Assembly (NCBI RefSeq): GCF_023702635.1
Contig: NZ_CP098455.1
Coordinates: 124,001-188,000 of the forward strand
Direction: 5' to 3'
From: Spongiibacter taiwanensis
GTDB lineage: Bacteria > Pseudomonadota > Gammaproteobacteria > Pseudomonadales > Spongiibacteraceae
DNA length: 64,000 nt
Positions 50,653 through 60,751 of this stretch are shown piece after piece (position 1 is the stretch's first letter; each line of letters starts with the position of its first letter). The position numbers and the translations under genes are program-made. Below the pieces are notes generated by a model, which had not been told where the DNA came from, ran no database searches, and worked only from the letters and a program-made list of their open reading frames with translations.

Positions 50653-53646
50653 TTAGTTGCGCGGATCGTTCGCGGCTCTGGGCAGCACGGGTCGGTCAGG
50701 GTTGGGGCTGGCCATTACGCTTGGGTCCAGCGCCGGAGGGCGCGGCCGATTGGTCGTAATATCCACCTGGCTGACGGGCTTGGGCGCCACTCTGGGGTCG
50801 TTCGCTGCGCGTCCGGTGGGTCGAACACGCTCAGTGCTACTGGGCACGGTTGCCGCAGGCGCAGATGCCGGGGCAATGACTGGGGCGGGCGCATCGACCT
50901 CCGGGGTCGCTTCGGCGGCAACGGGGTCTGCCTTGTCGCTGGCCTGGTCACCCTCGGTGCCAATTTCCGCGGCATTTGCTGCCTCGAAAGAGGCCTTTGG
51001 TGCCTGCTCGGCGGTCTCTGGGGCGGCCGGTTGGCTGGCTTCTGCTGCGACCGAGTGCTTCGATTCCTCAGGGTTTTCGGTGGCCTGTGGTTCTGCAGTG
51101 GCGGCCACGTCTTCTTTCACGTTGGCCTCCACTGGCTCTGCCGGAGCTTCTGTGGCAACGGCAGGCTCGGCGGCCGTAACCTGCGCCGCTGGGGTTTGGT
51201 CCGCGACCTCTTCAGTGCCCGCGGTATCAGTAGCGGCGGTTTCTACTACTGATTTTTCAACCACAACCTCCGCTGTGACTGAGGCGGGCGCCGGTGCGTC
51301 TTCCACTGCGGTTTCGGCAACTTCAGCGGCTTCGCTCGCTGCGATGCTGCTTTGTTCAACCGCATTCTGACGGGCTTCCTTGTCTTCCTGGCGGTTGGCG
51401 CGCTCGCGACGGGGGCGCTGTCTGCTTTCGCGAGCTGGCTTTTCCCGGGCAGTGTCTTCGCTTGCGTTCACCGGCGGGGTGATGTCAGCGCTTTCCTCGC
51501 CAGAAGCCTCATTGCTGCGCTGTTCGGCCGGCAAAGCATCTTCTGGTGCCTTGCTGCGGCGACGCTCTTGTGGTGAGCGCGGCTTGCGGTTGTTGGGACG
51601 ACGCTTTGGACGTGCATTCTGGCTGCTATCCTGCTCTTGGCTGCTGTCGTCCTGGGATTGAGGGGCCGGCTTTTCCCGCTTTGGCGCATCTTCTTGATTG
51701 CTGGCGGCTTTACTGGTTTCGTCATCCCGGTTGCCGCGATTGTCATTGCGATTGCGGTTTTGCCGGTTGTCGCCGCCGCGGCGATTGTTGCGATTGCGCT
51801 GGTTGTTACGGCGCTCACCATTGCCCTTGGGCTGGCGTTTTTCTTCGCTGGGTTCTTGTGGCGCTTCAACCGGTTCTACTGGCGTCTCGAGTTTCGGCGG
51901 CTCACCGGCGAACAGGGTGGCAAGACCCTTGCCGAGACGGCTGAAGAAACCGGGTTGTTGGGGCGCCGACGGCGCGGCAGCTTCGGGTTTGGCCGCCACT
52001 GGTGCGACCGGGTCGGCGGCTGGTGCGACGGGAGAGGGCGCCTTTGGCGCTAATGTACGCACTACAGCAGCCGGCGCGGGCTGGGCCGGGGCGATTTCCT
52101 CTTCTTGCGCTTCGGCCTCTGCTTTCAACTCTGAAGCGATTTTGTAGCTGACCTCGGCTTCCTCTGACAGGTCATTTTCCCGCAGGCGCTGAACGTCAAA
52201 GTGGGGCGTTTCCAGCGTCGGGGTGGGAATGACCACCACGCGTACACCACAGCGCTGTTCAATGGCTTGAATGGCTTCGCGCTTTTCATTGAGCAGGTAG
52301 GCGCCGACATTGACCGGCACAATGGCACGGATTTCCGCGCTCTTCTCTTTATTGGCTTCTTCTTCAACCAGGCGGAGAATCGACAAGGCGAGGGATTTGG
52401 TGTCGCGAATCGTCCCTTGACCGCTGCAGCGAGGGCAGACTTTGGCGCTGGTTTCGCCCAGCGAGGGCCGCAGGCGCTGGCGGGACATTTCCAGCAGACC
52501 AAACCGTGAGATCCGGCCAACCTGAACCCGGGCGCGATCGGCCTCCATGGCATCTTTAACCCGGTTCTCGACTTCGCGCTGGTTTTTGGCCGCCATCATG
52601 TCGATGAAGTCGACCACGATCAGGCCGCCGATGTCGCGCAGGCGCAATTGCCGGGCAATCTCGTCGGCGGCTTCCAGGTTGGTCTGCAGCGCGGTTTCTT
52701 CGATATCGCCACCCTTGGTGGCCCGGGCAGAGTTGATATCGATTGATACCAGCGCCTCGGTCGGATCAATCACAATGGAGCCACCCGAGGGCAGCTGCAC
52801 TTCACGGAGGAAGGCGGATTCGATCTGGCTTTCGATTTGGTAGCGGTTAAACAGCGGCACCGGGTCCTGGTAGAACCGAACCTTGTTTTTGTAGTGGGGC
52901 ATGACCTGCTCAACGAAATGCATGGCTTCGTTGAAGGAATCTTCGCCATCAATCAACACTTGGTCGATATCGTCGCGCAGATAGTCGCGAATGGCGCGGA
53001 TAATGACGTTGCTTTCCTGCAGGATCAGAATTGGGGCTTTGCGCTCGGTAGCGGCCTGCTTGATGGCGCTTGCCAAGTGGAGCAGGTAGTCCAAATCCCA
53101 CTGTAATTCTTCGGAACTGCGACCGACACCCGCGGTGCGCACAATCACGCCCATGCCGTCCGGGATGGTAATGCTGCTAAGGGCGTCTTTGAGGGCGCTG
53201 CGATCTTCACCTTCAATGCGGCGGGAGATACCGCCCGCGCGGGGGTTGTTGGGCATCAGCACCATGTACCGGCCAGCGAGGCTGATGAAGGTGGTCAGGG
53301 CAGCGCCCTTATTGCCACGCTCTTCTTTCTCTACCTGGACGATAACTTCGGTGCCTTCCTTGACCAGATCTTTGATCTTGGCCCGACCGCTGACATCGGA
53401 GGGGGTGCGGTAGAAATATTCCTTGGAGATTTCTTTGAGGGGGAGAAAGCCGTGACGCTCGGCGCCAAAATCCACGAACGCCGCTTCAAGGCTGGGCTCC
53501 ACCCGGGTGATGGTGCCTTTATAAATATTGGCTTTCTTTTGGACGCGGGTGCGGTTTTCAATATCCAGATCGTACAGTCGCTGGCCATCGACCAGGGCAA
53601 CGCGCAACTCCTCTGGTTGAGTTGCATTGATTAACATTCTTTTCAT
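50653..53646 (-). CDS. rne: Ribonuclease E
   Basis: 997 aa from ATG 53646 ([13 protein letters not shown], the canonical RNase E start; the longer frame is leader sequence). S1 domain ~35-125, catalytic Asp in [24 protein letters not shown] and IVVDFIDM, Zn-link CPRCSGQG, then ~490 residues of Ala/Pro/Glu/Arg-rich disordered scaffold with an Arg-rich RNA-binding patch (~620-800). Core of the RNA degradosome, membrane-attached. Expected autoregulation through its long 5' leader. Confidence 0.97.
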   Translation of the reverse strand: MKRMLINATQPEELRVALVDGQRLYDLDIENRTRVQKKANIYKGTITRVEPSLEAAFVDFGAERHGFLPLKEISKEYFYRTPSDVSGRAKIKDLVKEGTEVIVQVEKEERGNKGAALTTFISLAGRYMVLMPNNPRAGGISRRIEGEDRSALKDALSSITIPDGMGVIVRTAGVGRSSEELQWDLDYLLHLASAIKQAATERKAPILILQESNVIIRAIRDYLRDDIDQVLIDGEDSFNEAMHFVEQVMPHYKNKVRFYQDPVPLFNRYQIESQIESAFLREVQLPSGGSIVIDPTEALVSIDINSARATKGGDIEETALQTNLEAADEIARQLRLRDIGGLIVVDFIDMMAAKNQREVENRVKDAMEADRARVQVGRISRFGLLEMSRQRLRPSLGETSAKVCPRCSGQGTIRDTKSLALSILRLVEEEANKEKSAEIRAIVPVNVGAYLLNEKREAIQAIEQRCGVRVVVIPTPTLETPHFDVQRLRENDLSEEAEVSYKIASELKAEAEAQEEEIAPAQPAPAAVVRTLAPKAPSPVAPAADPVAPVAAKPEAAAPSAPQQPGFFSRLGKGLATLFAGEPPKLETPVEPVEAPQEPSEEKRQPKGNGERRNNQRNRNNRRGGDNRQNRNRNDNRGNRDDETSKAASNQEDAPKREKPAPQSQDDSSQEQDSSQNARPKRRPNNRKPRSPQERRRSKAPEDALPAEQRSNEASGEESADITPPVNASEDTAREKPARESRQRPRRERANRQEDKEARQNAVEQSSIAASEAAEVAETAVEDAPAPASVTAEVVVEKSVVETAATDTAGTEEVADQTPAAQVTAAEPAVATEAPAEPVEANVKEDVAATAEPQATENPEESKHSVAAEASQPAAPETAEQAPKASFEAANAAEIGTEGDQASDKADPVAAEATPEVDAPAPVIAPASAPAATVPSSTERVRPTGRAANDPRVAPKPVSQVDITTNRPRPPALDPSVMASPNPDRPVLPRAANDPRN

Positions 53647-54199
53647 GAGCAAATATCCCGAAATGCCGGGAATTGCTAGTCCGCTCATGTGACGGATCGT
53701 CTTCAAGCGCTTTGACTGGGCTGTCCTTGGGCCCTCAGGGGCCGGACCTGGTAACAAACTTCAGGTTTTTGGTTCAGCTCGGGGGTTCAATCCGCGCCAG
53801 TCAGGGGCTGGTCTTTCCAGCCCGTTCTTCGCACACTGCGCTCGGTTTTGGGAGGGCAGTAGCGGCGTGTTTCATCTATTACTATCGGGCGTCAATCGCA
53901 CGCCAGTATTGGTAACGTCGTCTACGTCGCGTTTCAGAGTTCTGTCACATGCCGGTGACTAACAAATTCGGCAGTACTATTAAATTGTGCGCCGACACTA
54001 GGCTAGAATGCAGCCAGCGCACCAACTGTTCAAAAATTTAAGGGTGCTGCGAAACGATTCGCAGTGCGTACCCCACAGTACAGAACTGGCGGTTTTCCCT
54101 CACCTCATAGCCACGCTATGGCGGGAACCAAGCCCAATTCGTACCGGGCGGAATATATCAGCATTCAACTGGATTCTCAATGAGTTACGGGAGATTATC
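53647..54199. other. Intergenic region: rne 5' leader and divergent promoters
   Basis: About 550 bp between divergent rne and rluC without a credible gene. Several GC-rich inverted segments (for example GGGCCCTCAGGGGCC at ~53730) fit a structured rne leader like that through which E. coli RNase E controls its own mRNA. TAGAAT at 54003-54008 may be a -10 for rluC. An open frame upstream of rluC is taken to be non-coding. Confidence 0.55.
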
Positions 54200-55156
54200 G
54201 TGGCCTCGGATGCCGTCATCAATCCTGCGGTTAAATTTCTGGCGGTATCCGCTGAGTTTGACGGTCAACGTATCGACAATTTCTTAGTTCGCGAATTAAA
54301 AGGCGTTCCTAAGTCAAAGATTTACAACATTATTCGGCGCGGCGAAGTCCGTGTTAACAAAGCGAGAGTGAAACCCGATACCAAATTGGTGGAGGGGGAT
54401 ACCGTGCGCATCCCGCCGGTCAGGCTGGCAGATCGGCCGGCAGAAAGCCGGGTTTCGGGCGACCTGGCAGACAAAATTCGCTCCTCGGTGTTGTATGAGG
54501 ATGCCGGCCTGCTGATTATCGACAAGCCATCAGGGCTGGCAGTGCACGGCGGTAGCGGTGTTTCCCTTGGTCTGATCGAAAGTCTGCGCCAGGTTTTTCC
54601 CGAGCATCGTTCAATGGAATTGGTGCACCGCCTGGATCGTGATACTTCCGGCTGCGTGATGGTGGCAAAAAAGCGCTCGGTGCTTAAACAACTCCACGAA
54701 ATGCTGAAAAGCAAGAAAGGCGTTGAGAAGCGATACCTAGCCGCGGTGGCGGGGAGTTGGCCAACCCGCAAAGTGCAGGTCAATGCGCCCTTGCAGAAAA
54801 ATGTCCTGCAGTCCGGTGAGCGGATGGTCAGGGTGGAGCTGGAGGGCAAGCGGGCGCTGACCGAATACTCGGTGATCGCCAGGGAAGGGGGGGTGAGCTT
54901 GGTGGAAGCCCGGCCGATTACTGGCCGCACCCATCAAATCAGGGCTCACTGTCTGCATGCCGGTCATCCCATCCTGGGTGATGAAAAGTACGGCGATGAC
55001 AACGCCAATCTGGCGGCAAAGCAGCGAGGGTTGCGGCGCTTGTTTCTGCATGCCCACAGCCTGGCGTTTGCCCTGGACGGGCGCCATATATCGGTTCAGG
55101 CGCCGCTGCCTACTGAATTAAAAGAATTTTTAGAAAAGTCAGGTATTTCTTTGTAA
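54200..55156 (+). CDS. rluC: 23S rRNA pseudouridine(955/2504/2580) synthase RluC
   Basis: 318 aa from GTG 54200, which has GGGAG 7 bases upstream; length equals E. coli RluC (319). N-terminal S4 domain (RIDNFLVRELKGVPKSKIYNIIRRGEVRVN), catalytic Asp in LVHRLDRDTSG (~150), RPITGRTHQIRAH and LGDEKYGDD. Modifies three uridines in the large ribosomal subunit. Beside rne as in many gammaproteobacteria. Confidence 0.95.
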   Translation: MASDAVINPAVKFLAVSAEFDGQRIDNFLVRELKGVPKSKIYNIIRRGEVRVNKARVKPDTKLVEGDTVRIPPVRLADRPAESRVSGDLADKIRSSVLYEDAGLLIIDKPSGLAVHGGSGVSLGLIESLRQVFPEHRSMELVHRLDRDTSGCVMVAKKRSVLKQLHEMLKSKKGVEKRYLAAVAGSWPTRKVQVNAPLQKNVLQSGERMVRVELEGKRALTEYSVIAREGGVSLVEARPITGRTHQIRAHCLHAGHPILGDEKYGDDNANLAAKQRGLRRLFLHAHSLAFALDGRHISVQAPLPTELKEFLEKSGISL

Positions 55157-55845
55157 TGCTTATTATTTTTGACTGGGATGGAACCCTGCTTGATTCTGAA
55201 GACAAGATTATTGCCTGCATGCAAAAAGCGGCAATAGAGTTGGGCTTACCGCCGCGCTCTGCTGGCGAAATTCGCAATATCATCGGGTTGGAGCTGAGCT
55301 TGGCGATTCGTCGCCTGCATCCGGATCTGAGTCGAGCTGCAGCCTTTGCGATGCGGGAGGCCTATTCCAAGGCCTTTACCAGCGCCGATGTCACGCCTTG
55401 TCCATTTTTTCCCAATGTCGAGGACAGCCTGCAGGCTTTGAAGCGTGAGGGGCACACCCTCTGTGTGGCTACCGGTAAAAGTCGGCGCGGCCTGGATCGG
55501 GTATTTCGCCATTTGCCGGTATCCCGTTTGTTCTCGGCAACACGTTGCGCGGACGAGACAGCATCCAAACCCGACCCACAAATGCTGTTGGAATTATGCG
55601 AGGTGTTTTCCGAGTCGCCCGAAGAGGCGTTAATGATTGGAGATACCGAATACGACCTGGAAATGGCCAGTCGAATCAATATGCCCCGCATTGGCGTGAC
55701 CTACGGTGCGCATCAGATCAGTCGCCTGCGCCGGTGGCAGCCCCGGGCCTTGATTGACTGCATGAGCGAACTGCCGCCGATTGTTCAGCAGATTGCCCAG
55801 CGCAGTTCGGAGCATTATGGAATTTGGCCGCCGCGGCCCCAGTGA
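55156..55845 (+). CDS. HAD-family phosphatase (phosphoglycolate phosphatase-like)
   Basis: 229 aa, ATG overlapping the rluC stop (TAATG). HAD motifs: IFDWDGTLLDS (I), VATGKSRRGL (II), SKPDPQML (III) and MIGDTEYDLEMA (IV). Helical cap after motif I, as in Gph. Coupled to rluC; substrate not determined. Confidence 0.92.
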   Translation: MLIIFDWDGTLLDSEDKIIACMQKAAIELGLPPRSAGEIRNIIGLELSLAIRRLHPDLSRAAAFAMREAYSKAFTSADVTPCPFFPNVEDSLQALKREGHTLCVATGKSRRGLDRVFRHLPVSRLFSATRCADETASKPDPQMLLELCEVFSESPEEALMIGDTEYDLEMASRINMPRIGVTYGAHQISRLRRWQPRALIDCMSELPPIVQQIAQRSSEHYGIWPPRPQ

Positions 55846-55886
55846 GCGGGCCGGCAGGGACGGCATGGCGACAGGAAGCGCCTGCG

Positions 55887-56501
55887 CTAACCTTCCGGAA
55901 ATAGGCCGTAGCCCTCTTGGGCGAGAAAGTCGAGCAGGCGAATGACCGGCAGGCCTTGTAACGTGTTGGGGTCGGTTGCCTCAATCGATTTGAACAGGGC
56001 GATACCCAGGCCCTCAGACTTAAAACTGCCCGCGCAATCCAGCACATCCTCTCTTTCTAAATAGCCACTGATAAAGTCGGCAGACAGTGGCCGGAATTTC
56101 ACCGTTACGGTTTCGCAGCTTTGTTGTCTGCGTCCAGTGGCGCTGTTGAGTAAACAGACGGCAGTGTGAAACAGCACGCTTTTTCCGGAGCAGGCGCTGA
56201 GCTGCTCAACGGCGCGTTGGCGGGTGCCGGGTTTGCCGAGGGGTTGGCCGTCCAGTTCCGCTACCTGATCGCTGCCGATGATCAGTGCGCGGGCATGATG
56301 CTGGGCGGCCGCATCGGCCTTCTCGCAAGCCAGGCGCAACGCGGTTTGTTGAGGTAATTCGCCCTTGATGGGGGATTCATCAATGTGGGTTGGGTGGCAG
56401 AGCGGGTCGAGGTGGAGTTTTTGCAGCATTGCCAGGCGATAGCGGGACTGGGAGGCAAGCACTAATAGCCGGCGATCCGGCGGAGTGGGGGTAGAATTCA
56501 T
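55887..56501 (-). CDS. yceF: Maf-like nucleotide pyrophosphatase (YceF type)
   Basis: 204 aa from ATG 56501; the longer frame upstream is not supported. LVLASQSRYRLAMLQKLHL, HIDESPIKGELPQQTALRLACEKA and IIGSDQVAELDGQPLGKPG are the Maf motifs. The YceF subgroup hydrolyses m7GTP and protects against modified nucleotides. Divergent from yceD. Confidence 0.93.
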   Translation of the reverse strand: MNSTPTPPDRRLLVLASQSRYRLAMLQKLHLDPLCHPTHIDESPIKGELPQQTALRLACEKADAAAQHHARALIIGSDQVAELDGQPLGKPGTRQRAVEQLSACSGKSVLFHTAVCLLNSATGRRQQSCETVTVKFRPLSADFISGYLEREDVLDCAGSFKSEGLGIALFKSIEATDPNTLQGLPVIRLLDFLAQEGYGLFPEG

Positions 56502-56679
56502 TGGTGTCGATACCGGTGTTTTTGGGGTGGCAAGGTGTCGCAATAAGCGCGGCGTAAATGGGGCCATGGTGCAACGGCCCACTTCGGCGCAAATACTGAC
56601 CCTAAATTACCGGATTTGTCGAGGAAACTCAGCGGTTTGCTTTGACAAGGCTAGGCGAAATCCCTATGATTGCGCGCCT

Positions 56680-57210
56680 ATGCAAAGACAGCCCCTTCCC
56701 CGGCTGGTGGATGCGCGAAAATTCGCCGCCATCGGCACCGAGATAGCCGCTACGGAACCAGTTGTGGCGCTGACTCGTTTTAGGGAGGGATTGGCATCTG
56801 ATCGTGGTGTGGTAGAGGTCGATTTTCACTTCTATCGCGACTTGCAGGGCTTTTACCGCCTCGACGGTAAACTCAATACTGAGGTCGATGTTGTCTGTGA
56901 GCGATGTTTGCAGGCAATGGCTATTGGTATCGAGGCTGATTTCCAGCTAGCGATTGTGTGGACCGATGAGCAGGCCAAGGCGTTACCCAAGTCTCTCGAC
57001 CCTCTATTGGTGGGCGAAGAAGGATTGGTGCTCGCGGAGCTGTTACAGGACGAGTTGATTTTGAACACGCCCTTTGTCAACTACCACGACGTTGATCAGT
57101 GCTCGGCGCCGAACTCCGCAGAGTTCGCGCCCGCTGAAGACGAGGTGGAGGTTAAGGCGGAGGGCAGTTCGCCGTTTTCGGTGTTAGGGCAATTAAAGCC
57201 CAAAGACTAA
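56680..57210 (+). CDS. yceD: YceD family protein (DUF177)
   Basis: 176 aa from ATG 56680. LTRFREGLASDRGVVEVDFHFYRDLQGFYRLDGKLNTEVDVVCERCLQAM with the conserved C-x-x-C, and EEGLVLAELLQDELILNTPFVNYHD. Associated with 23S rRNA accumulation; always upstream of rpmF. Confidence 0.93.
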   Translation: MQRQPLPRLVDARKFAAIGTEIAATEPVVALTRFREGLASDRGVVEVDFHFYRDLQGFYRLDGKLNTEVDVVCERCLQAMAIGIEADFQLAIVWTDEQAKALPKSLDPLLVGEEGLVLAELLQDELILNTPFVNYHDVDQCSAPNSAEFAPAEDEVEVKAEGSSPFSVLGQLKPKD

Positions 57211-57236
57211 TTTTTAGTACGAGGAATTATTGAGCC

Positions 57237-57416
57237 ATGGCTGTTCAGAAAAGTAAAAAGACACGTTCGCGCCGCGGAATGCGCCGTTCACACGACGCGT
57301 TGACTGGTGTTGCTCTGTCTGTTGATCAGACCAGCGGTGAAAAGCACCTGCGTCACAATGTGTCCGCAGACGGCTTCTACCGCGGCCGCAAAGTAGTTGC
57401 TGGCAAAGACGACTAA
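57237..57416 (+). CDS. rpmF: 50S ribosomal protein L32
   Basis: 59 aa. [22 protein letters not shown] is the standard L32 start, and FYRGRKVV is near the end. It has no zinc Cys motif, i.e. the C- type. ACGAGGAATT upstream. Between yceD and plsX as usual. Confidence 0.97.
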   Translation: MAVQKSKKTRSRRGMRRSHDALTGVALSVDQTSGEKHLRHNVSADGFYRGRKVVAGKDD

Positions 57417-57424
57417 GTTGTTAA

Positions 57425-58438
57425 GTGGCATCACTGCGTCTCGCCGTTGATGCTATGGGCGGAGACTTCGGTCTCCGCTCCTCAATCCCTGCCGCTCTCG
57501 CGGCAATCAGCGAAAATCCCCGCCTACACATTACCCTCATCGGTGATAAGCACGCTATCGACGCCGCCATTCAGGGCAAGCGTTTCGATAGCACTCGTCT
57601 TGAGATTGTTCACAGTGATTGCGCGGTTGCGATGGATGAAAAGCCGTCGGTCGCGCTGCGCAAAAAACGTCATTCCTCCATGGGGATGGCGCTGGAAATG
57701 CTGAAGGATGGCCGCGCCAATGGCGTGGTCAGCGCTGGCAATACCGGTGCGCTCGTCGCCATGGGCTGTTTTATTGTTGAGCGCATTCCCGGCATTCGCC
57801 GCCCGGCCATCTGTGCGCCGATACCATCTCGCAGCGGGCACACCTTTGTTCTTGATCTGGGCGCCAACGTGGATGGCGATGCCGATGAGCTGCATCAGTT
57901 TGCGATTATGGGCAGCGCGCTGGCCTGTATATTGGACAACAAGCCGTCGCCCCGAGTCGCAGTGCTCAACATTGGCGAAGAGCTGTTGAAGGGCAAAGAG
58001 TATCTGCGCGATGCGGCCGAGTTGATCAGAAAAGACAACAGCTTGAATTATGCCGGCTTTGTTGAAGGTGGCGATATCCTCGGTAGCGCGGCCGATGTAG
58101 TTGTCTGCGAGGGCTTTGTTGGCAACGTCGCGGTGAAAGTGTGCGAGGGTACCGCACGGTTTATTGGCGAAGGACTGGCAAGCCAGTTCAAGCGCACGGT
58201 CTACGGACGTCTCGTGGGCGCGGCAGCCAAACCCTTGCTGCGTTCTTTTCGCCAACAAATCAATCCCGAGCGTTACAATGGCGCCGCCCTGCTAGGGCTG
58301 AAGGGCGTGGTAGTGAAAAGCCATGGTCGCTCCCATGCCCGCAGTTTTCAAAATGCCATCCGCCACGCTGTACAGGCGGTTGAGCTTGACCTTCCTGCCC
58401 GAATTGCCCGGCAGATCGAGGTGATGGTTGAGCATTAA
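57425..58438 (+). CDS. plsX: Phosphate acyltransferase PlsX
   Basis: 337 aa, GTG start 8 bp after rpmF. LRLAVDAMGGDFG, VVSAGNTGALVAMG and VVCEGFVGNVAVKVCEGTA are PlsX signatures. Converts acyl-ACP to acyl-phosphate for phospholipid synthesis by PlsY. fabH, which follows plsX in E. coli, is absent here. Confidence 0.96.
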   Translation: MASLRLAVDAMGGDFGLRSSIPAALAAISENPRLHITLIGDKHAIDAAIQGKRFDSTRLEIVHSDCAVAMDEKPSVALRKKRHSSMGMALEMLKDGRANGVVSAGNTGALVAMGCFIVERIPGIRRPAICAPIPSRSGHTFVLDLGANVDGDADELHQFAIMGSALACILDNKPSPRVAVLNIGEELLKGKEYLRDAAELIRKDNSLNYAGFVEGGDILGSAADVVVCEGFVGNVAVKVCEGTARFIGEGLASQFKRTVYGRLVGAAAKPLLRSFRQQINPERYNGAALLGLKGVVVKSHGRSHARSFQNAIRHAVQAVELDLPARIARQIEVMVEH

Positions 58439-58473
58439 TTTCAATCACTGGTAGACCAAATAAGGAAGATGGA

Positions 58474-59418
58474 ATGACAAGCAAGAAAGTCGCGTTCGTA
58501 TTTCCGGGGCAAGGTTCCCAAAAGGTGGGAATGTTGTCTGAATTGGCCGCAGCCCACGCCAGCGTTCGGGCCACCTTTGACGAAGCTTCAGAGGCCCTTG
58601 GCTACGATATGTGGGATCTGGTGCAAAATGGTCAGCAAGAACAGCTGAACCTGACCGAAACCACCCAGCCTGTATTGCTGACCTCGAGTGTGGCCGTATG
58701 GCGTTTATGGTGTGAGCTCGGTGGCGCCAAACCTGCGCTGATGGCAGGGCACAGCCTGGGCGAATTCTCCGCGCTGGTTTGCGCCGGGAGCCTGCAATTT
58801 GCAGATGCGGTAAAACTGGTCCGCGCCCGCGGCCAGGCCATGCAAACCGCCGTTCCGGTGGGTGAGGGCGCCATGGCTGCCGTGCTCGGGCTGGATGATG
58901 AGCAAATTGTTGCGATTTGTCAGCAAGCCAGCGAGGCGGGTGTGGTTGAAGCGGTCAACTTCAACTCCCCGGGCCAGGTGGTTATTGCCGGCCAGGTAGC
59001 CGCGGTGGACCGGGCGATCGAATTATTAAAAGAAGCCGGGGCAAAGCGTGCCATGCCATTGCCCGTCAGCGCGCCTTTCCATACGTCACTGATGCGTCCG
59101 GCCGGCGAGAAACTGCAAGAGGCGCTTGCCCAGCTGAGTGTTGGCGCACCGGCAATTCCGGTAGTACACAACGTGCACGGTGCGACTGAGGCGGATCCGG
59201 AAAAAATTAAGGCGCTACTGGTTGAGCAAATCTACAGTCCGGTGAAGTGGGTCTCCTGCGTGGAGGCGATGCTTGAAGCCGGTGTTGAGACCACGGTTGA
59301 ATGTGGTCCCGGCAAAGTCCTCAGCGGCTTGAACAAGCGTGTTCAAAAATCCCTGGAATGCTTGAATATCGAAACCCCCGAGACGCTGGATGCCGCCCTG
59401 GCGGCACTGCAAGCGTAA
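58474..59418 (+). CDS. fabD: Malonyl-CoA:ACP transacylase FabD
   Basis: 314 aa. AFVFPGQGSQKVGM at the N-terminus, catalytic Ser in AGHSLGEFSALV (~92), His in PVSAPFHTSLM and QIYSPVKWV. Supplies malonyl-ACP for chain elongation. Confidence 0.97.
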   Translation: MTSKKVAFVFPGQGSQKVGMLSELAAAHASVRATFDEASEALGYDMWDLVQNGQQEQLNLTETTQPVLLTSSVAVWRLWCELGGAKPALMAGHSLGEFSALVCAGSLQFADAVKLVRARGQAMQTAVPVGEGAMAAVLGLDDEQIVAICQQASEAGVVEAVNFNSPGQVVIAGQVAAVDRAIELLKEAGAKRAMPLPVSAPFHTSLMRPAGEKLQEALAQLSVGAPAIPVVHNVHGATEADPEKIKALLVEQIYSPVKWVSCVEAMLEAGVETTVECGPGKVLSGLNKRVQKSLECLNIETPETLDAALAALQA

Positions 59419-59433
59419 AATAAGGAGAGAACA

Positions 59434-60171
59434 ATGACAGACAAAGTCGCCCTGGTGACTGGCGCCAGCCGTGGTATCGGCAAGGCCATCGCCCATTCTT
59501 TGGCCCAGGCCGGTATGCAGGTGGTTGGTACCGCGACCTCGGAAGCGGGCGCCGACGCCATTACTGCTGGTTTTAAAGAAGTCGGGTTGAAAGGCGAAGG
59601 TCGGGTGTTGAACATTGCCGATAGCGCGTCGGTCGATGCCCTGGTCAAAGAGATCAGCGACACTTTTGGCGCACCGCAGGTGCTGGTGAACAATGCCGGC
59701 ATTACCAAAGACAATATCATGCTGCGCATGAAGGATGATGAGTGGTTCGATGTGATCGACACCAATCTCAACTCCCTGTATCGCCTCAGCAAAGCGTGTT
59801 TGCGCGGCATGACCAAGGCCCGCTGGGGGCGGATCATCAATATCAGCTCCGTGGTGGGTTCGATGGGTAATGCTGGCCAGGCGAACTACGCCGCAGCCAA
59901 ATCTGGGATGAACGGATTTACCCGGGCATTGGCCCGTGAAATTGGCTCCAGAGGCATTACCGTAAACGCGGTGGCACCCGGTTTTATCGATACCGATATG
60001 ACTAAAAAATTGCCCGAAGATCAACGTGACACTCTGAAGGCACAGATACCCATGCAGCGTCTCGGTGAGAGTGAGGAAATTGCTGCGGTAGTCGCCTTTC
60101 TTGCCAGCGAGGGCGCAGGCTATGTCACGGGTGAGACAATCCATGTGAACGGCGGCATGTATATGGCGTAA
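59434..60171 (+). CDS. fabG: 3-oxoacyl-ACP reductase FabG
   Basis: 245 aa short-chain dehydrogenase. TGASRGIGKAIA (NADPH site), NNAGITKDNIMLRMKDDEW, Ser/Tyr/Lys triad in NISSVVG and YAAAKSG, PGFIDTDMTK. Follows fabD by 15 bp. Confidence 0.98.
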   Translation: MTDKVALVTGASRGIGKAIAHSLAQAGMQVVGTATSEAGADAITAGFKEVGLKGEGRVLNIADSASVDALVKEISDTFGAPQVLVNNAGITKDNIMLRMKDDEWFDVIDTNLNSLYRLSKACLRGMTKARWGRIINISSVVGSMGNAGQANYAAAKSGMNGFTRALAREIGSRGITVNAVAPGFIDTDMTKKLPEDQRDTLKAQIPMQRLGESEEIAAVVAFLASEGAGYVTGETIHVNGGMYMA

Positions 60172-60384
60172 ACATCTGTTCTGTAAGCGCTTTTTGCTTC
60201 GGAATGTGATTTTTTCGCCTTTTTCTATGCACAAGGGCTCGGACTCGGGTTAGAATTAGCGCCCAAGTGCTGAGCGGTACAAACACTAACTCGGTAGCTT
60301 GGCCTTTTTCGAAGCGATGGATGGTATTCCGGATCTCTACAGGTCAGCCCAAATTTTAATATCAATCAGGAGTCATCAACGACC

Positions 60385-60621
60385 ATGAGTAGCATTGAAG
60401 AACGCGTCAAGAAGATTGTTGCAGAGCAACTGGGTGTGAAAGAGGAGGACGTACAAGAGTCCGCTTCTTTCGTAGAAGACCTGGGTGCTGACTCTCTCGA
60501 CACGGTGGAACTGGTTATGGCCTTGGAAGAGGAATTCGAGACCGAGATTCCCGATGAAGAAGCTGAGAAAATCACCACCGTTAAACTGGCGATCGATTAC
60601 ATCAAAGAAAATCTCCAGTAA
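60385..60621 (+). CDS. acpP: Acyl carrier protein
   Basis: 78 aa, acidic. [20 protein letters not shown] carries the phosphopantetheine-attachment Ser. The 213-bp gap before it is longer than others in the cluster, allowing its own strong promoter, as known for acpP elsewhere. Confidence 0.98.
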   Translation: MSSIEERVKKIVAEQLGVKEEDVQESASFVEDLGADSLDTVELVMALEEEFETEIPDEEAEKITTVKLAIDYIKENLQ

Positions 60622-60651
60622 GCGCTGTTCCTAACGGTCCAGCCGTTGAAG

Positions 60652-60687
60652 AAGCCGTTTCTATTGAGTTAGGGCGGCTTTTTTTTT
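60652..60687 (+). terminator. Weak T-rich terminator after acpP
   Basis: AAGCCG (60652-60657) and CGGCTT (60675-60680) enclose a 17-base loop and are followed by a run of T. Probably partial, giving high acpP relative to fabF. Confidence 0.5.
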
Positions 60688-60751
60688 GCCCGGGCGCGAC
60701 TGAATTAGCCCCGGGGTATCATCCGACAGTTTTCATCGCCGGGAGACAGTT

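Noticed and set aside
54008-54199. 64-residue N-terminal extension of RluC
   Set aside because: GTG 54200 has a good ribosome site and gives the normal RluC length; the extension has no homologous character.
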